9,084 bases of DNA from Hyphomicrobiales bacterium (GTDB lineage: Bacteria > Pseudomonadota > Alphaproteobacteria > Rhizobiales > JAUVMS01), in assembly GCA_030600135.1 (NCBI GenBank), contig JAUVMS010000099.1:1-9084 (forward strand), in the 5' to 3' direction. The first letter of the stretch is position 1. Every line of letters starts with the position of its first letter. A program made the position numbers and the translations under genes. The notes under the pieces were generated by a model. That model ran no database searches. It saw only the letters and a list, made by a program, of their open reading frames with translations, and was not told where the DNA came from. This document shows positions 1 to 5,772 of the stretch, piece after piece.

Positions 1-31
1 GAATGGAAATGGATTTCGAGATGCTCATGAT

Positions 32-325
32 CCAATGCCTAGCAGGTTGTTGACGAACTCGTGTGGATCGCGACACCTGTGGTTTTTTCGTCTCCGACGA
101 GGAGCGGCGCGCAGCACGATGCCGGCGCATCGGGCCAGCGACGCGACGACGGCCGGGGCGAAAAAACACGGTGTCCCAAAGGGATGCGGCGAAATTGAGC
201 GCTGGGCAGCATCGCATCGCCTTGACGTGGCGCCCACCACGCCTGCACCAATGCTCCTTGCCAGCGCTCAATTTCCGCTCGCATCGCGACCTCACCGAGT
301 TCTTCAACAGCCTGCTAGGCCCTGG
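32..325. repeat. Degenerate inverted duplication of an unknown gene's 3' end
   Basis: Bases 32-73, read as reverse complement, match bases 284-325 at 33 of 42 positions with no gap. An inner pair, 191-205 and 261-275, is a perfect 15-base inverted repeat (gaaattgagcgctgg and its complement). In the frame that ends at each outer side the arms encode RDPHEFVNNLLGIGS-stop (minus strand, stop at 25-27) and RDLTEFFNSLLGPGD-stop (plus strand, stop at 330-332). Most differences fall in a few codons, and both frames stop at the same relative place. I infer two outward-facing, diverged copies of the end of one coding sequence, now frameshifted and shortened in the middle. A transposon remnant or a MITE-like palindrome are alternatives. 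I do not recognise the protein family. Confidence 0.65.
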
Positions 326-333
326 CGACTAAG

Positions 334-350
334 AGCAGGCAAAGCCTGTT
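334..350 (+). terminator. Small terminator-like hairpin after the plus-strand ORF remnant
   Basis: AGCAGGC and GCCTGTT form a 7-bp stem with one G-T pair around the loop AAA. The hairpin begins directly after the TAA at 330-332 and is followed by a T/G-rich stretch rather than a clean T run. Its position right behind the repeated stop codon supports the idea that the arm ending at 332 was once the end of a gene. It is weak as a terminator. Confidence 0.3.
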
Positions 351-597
351 TGGGTTTCTTGGGGCCGCGCGTTCGCATAATCGTTTGCTGAGGTCGGTGC
401 GGCAACCCTCTTTGCTGCCTGTGCACAGACACTCCTGACATTTTTGAGCCGCCTAACTCATTGGCGTCAATCATGACCTGCGACCGGTGAGCCACACTCA
501 TGCCACGACGTGGCCGTCTATGATCCCGCTGGCCGTTACCCAACGGCCAGTTATCCGCTAAAGTTCCGCCGACCTACCAAAAAGGGGCGCAAGCGAT
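351..597. other. Non-coding stretch upstream of the pentapeptide gene
   Basis: No frame here has convincing codon structure or a recognisable protein. The open frames read arginine-, proline- and histidine-rich sequence typical of shadow frames in GC-rich DNA. It should carry the promoter of the gene starting at 598, but I see no promoter with two good boxes. It does contain the hairpin described at 529-550. Confidence 0.5.
529..550. other. Perfect 9-bp hairpin, loop ACCC, upstream of the pentapeptide gene
   Basis: CTGGCCGTT at 529-537 pairs perfectly with AACGGCCAG at 542-550 around a 4-base loop. No T run follows on either strand, so it is not a canonical intrinsic terminator. It ends 47 bases before the ATG at 598 and could lie in the 5' leader of that gene, act as a protein-binding palindrome, or be a leftover of the repeat region to its left. 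Confidence 0.45.
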
Positions 598-2727
598 ATG
601 AGTAATGTGGAATTCAGCGAGCCCTCCGACACCGCAGTGGAGCCACTAGTCCAGACTGAGGTTCCGGTCAATCCATACAGTCTGCTCGAGGCTGTCAATG
701 GCGCCAGTGCCGCGGCACGGAATGGCTGGGTCTTATTTCTCGGCATGATGACATATTTGCTTATCGCAGTGGCCGGCGTGGGCCATAAAGATTTGCTGGA
801 AAATGCCCGTGTCGAGTTGCCAATTCTTCAAGTCGAAATTGAGCTCACGCGCTTTTTCCTCTTTGCTCCTCTTGTGCTCCTCTTCCTTCATTTCGGCATG
901 TTAATTCAGCACGTCATGCTTGCCCGCAAGGTCGTGGAATTCGATGCCGCCGTCCGACCCCTTGAAACGACCCGAAAGCGAACCCATCCCCTCCGCCTGG
1001 AATTGCATTCTTATTTCTACACCCAAGCGCTCGCCGGCCCGGAGCGCAGCCGCTTGTTCGGCTCATTCCTGCAGTCGATGATTTGGATAACCTTCGTCGC
1101 CATGCCGGTGCTGCTCGTGGTCTACATTCAGGTCGTGTTTCTGCCCTACCACGACGTTTGGATCACGTGGGTCCATCGCATCACGCTCATCACCGTCATT
1201 CTCCTTTTGATCGCCATCGGGGTCTTTCTGCGGCGCACCGAAGCGTCATTCTTTAGCGCTCTGTGGCGCACCGCCCGCCACCATCCGCTCAATTTCCTCG
1301 TCACCACAATCCTCATGGCCTTAGTGGTGCTATTTTCATTCTTCGTTGCAACGGTCCCCGGCGAGCGGCTTGATTTGCTGGCCCGCTCGCTGCCTGGCTA
1401 TTCCGTCAAACAGTCTGCCGCTACCGCCGGCGCCCAGGAGCGCACGATTTTTGCCATGGCCGAGCAATTCATCGAGGGCCAACTCGGCAACACCGGTGGG
1501 CGCTTTGCCGGACTGTTCCACCGCAACCTCATGGTGACCGATCAGGACTTGGTCAAGGACGAGGAGGACAGTCTCGGCGAAGTCAGTCTCAATCTACGCA
1601 ATCGCGATTTGCGCTATGCGGTACTCGATCGCTCGGACATGCACAGGGCCGATTTGACGGGTGCAAATCTTGACGGGGCCAGCCTTATCGGTACCGACCT
1701 GCGTAATTCGCGCCTCTCGTGCTCGGATATCGACGCGGTGCTGACCCTCGAAAAGACCCGAGAGGACGGCTGCACCCACTTGCGCGGCGCCAATCTGACC
1801 CGCGCCCGACTTTCTGGCGCCAATCTTCAATTGGCCTACATGACATCTGCAAAGCTCGAGGCTGCCCTCCTCGACGGTGCCGATCTCAGAGGGGCCGACC
1901 TCGTCAACGTCGATTTCTCGGCTGCCGAAATGCAAGCGGCCAACCTCTCAGGCGGCGCTGACTTGGTCGGAGCAAACTTTCTTGGTGCTCTGCTTCAAGG
2001 GGCAGACCTGTCTGGCGCAAAGCTGCAAGTAGCCGATTTCTCGAGCGCCGCCTTGCAGGGTGCAAACTTCACGTTTGCTCAAGCCCAAGGGGCCAGCTTT
2101 CAAGGCGCCGAGATGGATGCGGCAAATCTTCAGTTCGCCAAACTGCAGGGCGCCGATTTGTCGGGCGCCACGCTCAAGGGTGCCGACTTGTCATCAGCCG
2201 CAATTTGGATGGCGGTGCCGCCCAAGCCGGAAGACACGCTGCTCGCCGATACGGCACGCCTCAAGATCGAGCCAATCCCCGATAGGGATTTGACAGCGCT
2301 CATGACCGCCGCCATGGCCGTAACGGACGGTGAAGCACGCGAACGGTTTGAAAAAGCCGTTAAGCGGCTCAGCAACAAGACCGAATCACAAAGCTGGGGC
2401 ACAAGCGCTGAGTTCTCGGCGTGGCGCACCCTACAAGAGCGCGGCAGCGTCGAACAGCGCGAGGTCTTTCGAACTCAACTGACGAATTTGCTGATCGATA
2501 TCAGTTGCAAGGTGCGTTGGAGCGATGGCTCGGTCGCGACCGGCGTTGTCAACCGGGCGCTCAGTCCTGCCTTCAAGGGCGATATTGGGACAATCTACTA
2601 CCGGCTGACATCCAAGGATTGCCCTGCCTCAAAATCTGTCCCCCGTAGCCTTTTCGAACGGCTCGCCGCCGCGGTCGAGAAACGTGACGGACGACGCCTC
2701 AACCAGGCTGCCGTCGACGAAAACTGA
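598..2727 (+). CDS. Membrane-anchored pentapeptide-repeat protein
   Basis: This 709-residue protein has an N-terminal membrane module and a pentapeptide-repeat right-handed beta-helix. Hydrophobic segments lie near residues 44-62, 85-108, 159-181, 192-211 and 232-251. The linker after segment 2 (about 110-158, with RKRTH and LHSYFYTQ) is basic, as is the loop after segment 4. By the positive-inside rule this puts the N terminus inside and everything after residue 252 in the periplasm. Repeats of the A(D/N)LxG type run from about 334 to 536. They are interrupted at 381-396 by a non-repeat insertion and shifted by one residue at the double Gly near 452-453. Residues 560-709 form a separate, charged domain I do not recognise. 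The only cysteines are C375, C392, C637 and C675, all on the predicted periplasmic side. Start: ATG at 598 with GGGG ten bases upstream. The N-terminal module resembles one I know from other membrane pentapeptide proteins of unknown function. No partner gene is adjacent, and the next gene is convergent. Confidence 0.92.
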   Translation: MSNVEFSEPSDTAVEPLVQTEVPVNPYSLLEAVNGASAAARNGWVLFLGMMTYLLIAVAGVGHKDLLENARVELPILQVEIELTRFFLFAPLVLLFLHFGMLIQHVMLARKVVEFDAAVRPLETTRKRTHPLRLELHSYFYTQALAGPERSRLFGSFLQSMIWITFVAMPVLLVVYIQVVFLPYHDVWITWVHRITLITVILLLIAIGVFLRRTEASFFSALWRTARHHPLNFLVTTILMALVVLFSFFVATVPGERLDLLARSLPGYSVKQSAATAGAQERTIFAMAEQFIEGQLGNTGGRFAGLFHRNLMVTDQDLVKDEEDSLGEVSLNLRNRDLRYAVLDRSDMHRADLTGANLDGASLIGTDLRNSRLSCSDIDAVLTLEKTREDGCTHLRGANLTRARLSGANLQLAYMTSAKLEAALLDGADLRGADLVNVDFSAAEMQAANLSGGADLVGANFLGALLQGADLSGAKLQVADFSSAALQGANFTFAQAQGASFQGAEMDAANLQFAKLQGADLSGATLKGADLSSAAIWMAVPPKPEDTLLADTARLKIEPIPDRDLTALMTAAMAVTDGEARERFEKAVKRLSNKTESQSWGTSAEFSAWRTLQERGSVEQREVFRTQLTNLLIDISCKVRWSDGSVATGVVNRALSPAFKGDIGTIYYRLTSKDCPASKSVPRSLFERLAAAVEKRDGRRLNQAAVDEN

Positions 2728-2781
2728 GCCAACTTAAAGATCCCTCGTGTGACCATCAGGGCGCGACAGCAACACCGGCAC

Positions 2782-4482
2782 TCACGCTTCGTAGGTGATT
2801 TGGCCATCGCAGATTGTCACGACGGGTCGTACCTCGCCAAGCTCGCCAGGAGCCGTCTCCTCGATGTCATCCGACAGCACGACGACATCGGCCAGCATGC
2901 CGGTTTCGAGCCTGCCGATGCTATCCTCCGTGAAGTTCGCGTAGGCCCCGACCTTTGTACACGCGGCCAACGCCTCATACAGGGTGGCGCGCTGGTCCGC
3001 CAACTGCTCGTTCCACGGCTCCCGTGTAACCGCGGCCTGAATTGTTTTCATCGGCGCCAACGGCGAAACCGGCCAGTCCGAGGAAAAAGCAATTTGCGCC
3101 CCCGCATCCCAAAGCGAGCGCCATGCATAGGAATAGGGCCAGCACGCCTCGCCGATGCGTGAAACGGTGGGCTCGAGCGGCAATCCCATCGTGCCCGGCG
3201 AGTGTGGCGGCTGCATTGACGCCACCACTCCCAAATCCACCAGCCGCGCGATGTCGCCTGGATGGATAACCTCGACATGCTCGATACGGTGACGACTATC
3301 GCGTCGGCCGTTGGCGCGCTGGGCCGCCTCATAGCCGTTTAGCACTCTGTGAACCGCGCCGTCACCGATGGCGTGGACGCTGATTTGCAATCCGCGCCGA
3401 TCGGCCTCGATCGCGGCCTCGCTAAAATGCTCGGCGCTGAAAAGCGGATCACCCCTATGGCCGGGCCTATCGGCGTAATCCTCGAGCATCACCGCGGTCC
3501 AGGACTCGAGTACCCCGTCCATGAACATCTTCACCCGACCGGAGTGGAGCATCGGCGAACTGAACCGGCGATGCATTTCGCTCGCCTGCTCGAGGTTGGT
3601 GATCGGCATCACGTTGGTCAGATGATAGGGGATTTGCGTCCGACACCTGAGCTCGCCGGCACGGCGAATCTCATCGAGCAGCTCGAGCTGATAGAGGTTG
3701 CCATCCATGTTGTGGATGCTCGTTATCCCCAATTCCGCGCAATACCGCAAACCGGCCTCGAGGATTTCCCGGTCATCTCGACGCTCCGCCGAACTTGGCC
3801 CGGGCTGAGGCTCGGTTCCCTTCATGCCATAGCCTTCACGGCCACCGTCTGTGCGCAACGCCATGACCGGCTGCATCGCTTTGGTTTCACGCAACTCGCC
3901 GGTTGCCAGACCGTCGTCCCCCATAACGATCTCGTTGCCCACGCCGACGTCGCGGCCGTTGAGGACACCGGCCTTTTCCAGCGCGATCGTGTTGGCCCAG
4001 GCGGTGTGATGATCGTACGCAACCATAATGAACGGACGATCGGGTATTGCCTCATCGAGCTAGTTACGCGTGATCGGCTCGCTCTCGGAAAACATCGTGT
4101 AGCTTGAGCCCTTGGCCACGAGTAGACCAGCTTGTGGGTTGGCCGTGGCGTAGGTCTGCGCAACCTTCTTGAACGCCGAAAGCCCCTGCACGTCACCGAG
4201 TTGTAGGAGCCGCTGACCGTCGGCCCCTGAGAAAAGATGCATGTGGCTCTCGACGAATCCCGGCAGGATCGTACAGCCTTGCGCATCGATCAGCCGTGTC
4301 GATGGCCCTTTCAGCTCTGCGAGTTCGGGGCGAGAGCCGATGGCGGCAATCCGATTGCCGGCAATGGCCAGCGCATCGCAACGCGGTTGCGCCTCGCTCA
4401 TAGTGAGAACGTTGCCATTCACGATCAGCAGATCAGAGTATCTCGCAATTCGTCTGTGCCCCCCTATGTTACGCCTCCCCAT
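2782..4482 (-). pseudogene. YtcJ-type metal-dependent amidohydrolase, interrupted by an in-frame amber stop
   Basis: Read through, the frame gives 566 codons, close to the usual size of Amidohydro_3/YtcJ-type hydrolases, which cleave amide-like bonds (N-substituted formamide deformylase is one characterised member). Family landmarks in order: the N-terminal beta strands (SDLLIVNGNVLTM, from residue 16), the metal-binding HMH (H80, H82) in LPGFVESHMH, a candidate bridging lysine at K318 in GRVKMFMDG, H370 in VHAIGDGA, H402 in HRIEH, and D469 in FSSDWPVSP. All expected ligands are therefore present. However, codon 141 is TAG (bases 4062-4060), between the HMH strand and the next helix. The frame is unchanged on both sides, so this is a nonsense substitution and not a frameshift. 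The second part could only be made from an internal ATG at 4026 and would lack the HMH motif. I infer a recently inactivated gene, with a base error as the main alternative. No signal peptide is visible, so it would be cytoplasmic. The substrate cannot be told. The 3' end is convergent with the pentapeptide gene, 54 bases apart. Confidence 0.85.
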
Positions 4483-4557
4483 ATTTCACCCATTGGGGCA
4501 ACCATCAAAGGAAAATTGGCGCGGCAACAAGCATTCTCGTGGGCCAAAAAGTTGCGA

Positions 4558-4674
4558 TCAGTCGGATGGTGACGGCTCCAGCGCATAGTTAACGCCAACC
4601 ACCAGTACGGCCGCCGCGACCAATTCCAGGGACGACGAGCGGCCCGACCGCCCCGGTCCCCATTCGATTTGCAT
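4558..4674 (-). CDS. Possible 38-residue single-helix membrane peptide
   Basis: ATG at 4674 opens a 38-codon frame ending at 4558. The peptide starts MQIEWGPGRSGRSS, has a hydrophobic stretch at residues 18-32 (LVAAAVLVVGVNYAL) and ends EPSPSD. Arginines 9 and 12 precede the helix and acids follow it, the pattern for an N-in, C-out inner-membrane peptide. GTGAGG lies nine bases before the ATG. Third codon positions are mostly G or C, as in the true genes of the window. It sits directly beyond a LexA-type box, with a possible promoter on its own strand. LexA-controlled single-helix peptides are known (SidA in Caulobacter, a division inhibitor, and TisB in E. coli), but I see no sequence match to them. 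The frame could also start further upstream at 4749, giving 63 residues. At this length a chance ORF in GC-rich DNA remains quite likely. Confidence 0.25.
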   Translation of the reverse strand: MQIEWGPGRSGRSSSLELVAAAVLVVGVNYALEPSPSD

Positions 4675-4697
4675 TGCCGCAAACCTCACGCTATAAG
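4669..4697 (+). promoter_or_regulatory. Candidate sigma70-type promoter of ssb
   Basis: TTGCAT at 4669-4674 and TATAAG at 4692-4697 are separated by 17 bases. The -10 box differs from TATAAT at one position, while the -35 box matches only the TTG half well. The predicted start site, near 4704, falls inside the LexA-type box at 4700-4714, which is where a repressor would block initiation. This gives ssb a leader of about 170 bases. Confidence 0.45.
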
Positions 4698-4699
4698 TC

Positions 4700-4714
4700 G
4701 AACATAATGAGAAC
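4700..4714. promoter_or_regulatory. LexA (SOS) operator of the alphaproteobacterial GAAC-N7-GAAC form
   Basis: GAAC, seven bases (ataatga), GAAC. This direct-repeat form (GTTC-N7-GTTC on the other strand) is the established LexA site in alphaproteobacteria, unlike the CTGT-N8-ACAG palindrome of E. coli. It overlaps the predicted ssb transcription start and lies 162 bases before the ssb ATG. It also overlaps the predicted start of a minus-strand promoter. Eight fixed bases could occur once by chance in DNA of this length, but the location upstream of ssb, an SOS-regulated gene in several bacteria, makes it credible. Confidence 0.65.
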
Positions 4715-4743
4715 ATCTTGCCGTGATACGGCTTTGTGGACAA
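4715..4743 (-). promoter_or_regulatory. Possible divergent promoter facing the small minus-strand ORF
   Basis: On the minus strand TTGTCC (4743 to 4738) and CAAGAT (4720 to 4715) are 17 bases apart. The -35 matches the consensus at four positions and the -10 at only three. The predicted start, near 4708, would lie inside the LexA-type box, so one operator could serve both directions. The weak -10 keeps this uncertain. Confidence 0.25.
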
Positions 4744-4875
4744 GCTCACAAGGACAAGCGCGCAACCTGCATCGTCACGCTAGACTGCGCCCATCCGAAT
4801 CGCCAATCACCGCCGACGTGTCAATCGCGGACGGCTCGCCCTCGTCGCGGCTCGGCACCTAAGAAAGGAGCCAAC

Positions 4876-5358
4876 ATGGCTGGTTCAGTAAACAAGGTCA
4901 TCCTTATCGGCAATCTCGGTGCCGACCCGGAGATTCGCCACATGCAAGACGGCCGACCGGTCTGTAAACTACGCATGGCCACGACTGATTCATGGCGTGA
5001 CAAAGCTTCCGGCGAGCGTCGTGAAAAGACCGAGTGGCACAGCGTTGTGTTGTTCAACGAAGGGCTCTGCCGGGTTGCCGAGAACTACTTGAAAAAGGGC
5101 TCCAAGATCTACGTCGAGGGTCAATTGCAAACGCGCAAGTGGCAAGACCAAAGCGGTCAGGATCGCTATACGACGGAAGTCGTCATCCAAGGTTACGGCG
5201 GTCAACTGACCATGCTCGATGGCCGCCAAGGTGGTGCCATGCAAGACAGCGGACAGGCGAGTTATCAGGGGGATCAGTCTTCACAAGGCGGCATTGGCGG
5301 CGATGCACCGAGCAGTGGCGGATTCGAGAAAGAGCTCGACGACGAGATCCCGTTTTAG
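4876..5358 (+). CDS. ssb: Single-stranded DNA-binding protein SSB
   Basis: SSB coats single-stranded DNA as a homotetramer during replication, recombination and repair, and recruits partner enzymes through its C-terminal tip. The 160-residue product begins MAGSVNKVILIGNLGADPEI, the hallmark first strand of the bacterial OB fold, which covers roughly residues 5-113. DNA-stacking aromatics are conserved: W40, W54, F60 and W89 correspond to W40, W54, F60 and W88 of E. coli SSB. A Gly/Gln/Ser-rich flexible linker (about 115-150) leads to the acidic tip LDDEIPF, complete and canonical. The start is fixed by AAGGAG ending five bases before the ATG. The gene has its own promoter and a LexA-type operator upstream, so DNA damage probably induces it. 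It looks monocistronic: the next plus-strand gene is 414 bases away. Confidence 0.97.
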   Translation: MAGSVNKVILIGNLGADPEIRHMQDGRPVCKLRMATTDSWRDKASGERREKTEWHSVVLFNEGLCRVAENYLKKGSKIYVEGQLQTRKWQDQSGQDRYTTEVVIQGYGGQLTMLDGRQGGAMQDSGQASYQGDQSSQGGIGGDAPSSGGFEKELDDEIPF

Positions 5359-5445
5359 CCCGCGCATTTCAGCCAAACGTTGATATTGCTTGGCCAGCCG
5401 GATCTCCGGGCCGCCGGCCGAACCCGCGCGCTTGATCCATTCTGA

Positions 5446-5478
5446 CCGCCGTCAGCGTGACAATGCTGGCGACGGTGG
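5446..5478 (+). terminator. Imperfect hairpin downstream of ssb
   Basis: CCGCCGTC at 5446-5453 pairs with GACGGTGG at 5471-5478 (one G-T pair). Inside it AGC (5454-5456) pairs with GCT (5465-5467), leaving a three-base bulge (GGC) and an 8-base loop. It lies about 90 bases after the ssb stop. There is no T run behind it, so if it ends ssb transcripts it may do so as an RNA 3' stabiliser or with Rho. Confidence 0.28.
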
Positions 5479-5630
5479 CGGACTCAGCCTACCAAAGAAA
5501 AAGCATGTTCGACGTGTCTCACAATCGAACGATTTGCTTCAACATGATCCACCCTAGAGTTTTAGTTGCCCAAAGCTTACAGCAAGAGCTTGTCGGTCAA
5601 CCATCAAGATTGTCCGTCTACATTCAATTA

Positions 5631-5645
5631 TTAAACACTCCTTAA
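5631..5645. promoter_or_regulatory. CtrA-type box TTAA-N7-TTAA
   Basis: TTAA at 5631-5634, seven bases (acactcc), TTAA at 5642-5645. This is the full consensus of the alphaproteobacterial cell-cycle regulator CtrA. It lies 127 bases before the SGNH hydrolase ATG at 5773, in an AT-rich region where TTAA is common, so chance is a real possibility. If functional it would tie that envelope enzyme to the cell cycle or motility programme. Confidence 0.35.
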
Positions 5646-5772
5646 CTCACATTCTGAAACATCGCTCTCTATCGCAGCAAATTTTGATCTGTGCCCAAAG
5701 TTTCAAGCAGATGGTCTGCGTCTTGCTCATCATACTGAAATATTGCGTTTCGATTTTACAAAGGCACTATGA

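Larger units (their letters stand above)
4483..4875. other. Divergent control region between the amidohydrolase gene and ssb
   Basis: This 393-base gap separates the minus-strand amidohydrolase from plus-strand ssb. It holds a candidate ssb promoter at 4669-4697, a LexA-type box at 4700-4714, a possible minus-strand promoter at 4715-4743 and a possible 38-codon minus-strand ORF at 4558-4674. About 170 bases (4705-4875) would form an ssb leader. I see no clear riboswitch or strong stem in that leader. The gene uvrA, the classical divergent neighbour of ssb in E. coli, is not here. Confidence 0.6.
5359..5772. other. Intergenic region between ssb and the SGNH hydrolase gene
   Basis: No supported gene. 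The first 120 bases are GC-rich and contain inverted repeats, including GCCGG at 5397-5401 with CCGGC at 5414-5418 and the hairpin at 5446-5478. From about 5500 the DNA becomes clearly AT-rich and contains the TTAA-N7-TTAA site at 5631-5645. One frame from a GTG at 5457 runs 62 codons but has no clear ribosome site and no recognisable sequence. Confidence 0.5.

Noticed and set aside
35..391. 118-codon plus-strand frame through the inverted-repeat region
   Set aside because: The composition is Arg/Pro/Ala-rich shadow sequence with no motif, and it runs across both arms of the repeat in a frame different from the shared EFxNxLLG ends.
1594..1935. 113-codon minus-strand frame with regular GAxQIGA-like repeats
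   Set aside because: This is the mirror image of the pentapeptide coding repeats, which create periodic open frames on the other strand. The plus-strand gene explains it.
3349..4107. 252-codon plus-strand frame opposite the amidohydrolase
   Set aside because: The minus strand encodes an unmistakable YtcJ-type hydrolase with all metal ligands. The plus frame has no motif and is a codon-bias shadow.
4723..4875. 51-codon N-terminal extension of SSB in the same frame
   Set aside because: The sequence before the canonical MAGSVNKV is unlike any SSB, and a strong AAGGAG five bases before the ATG at 4876 fixes the start.
5457..5645. 62-codon frame from a GTG in the ssb downstream region
   Set aside because: No ribosome site, no recognisable sequence, mixed composition, and it runs from a hairpin into AT-rich regulatory DNA.
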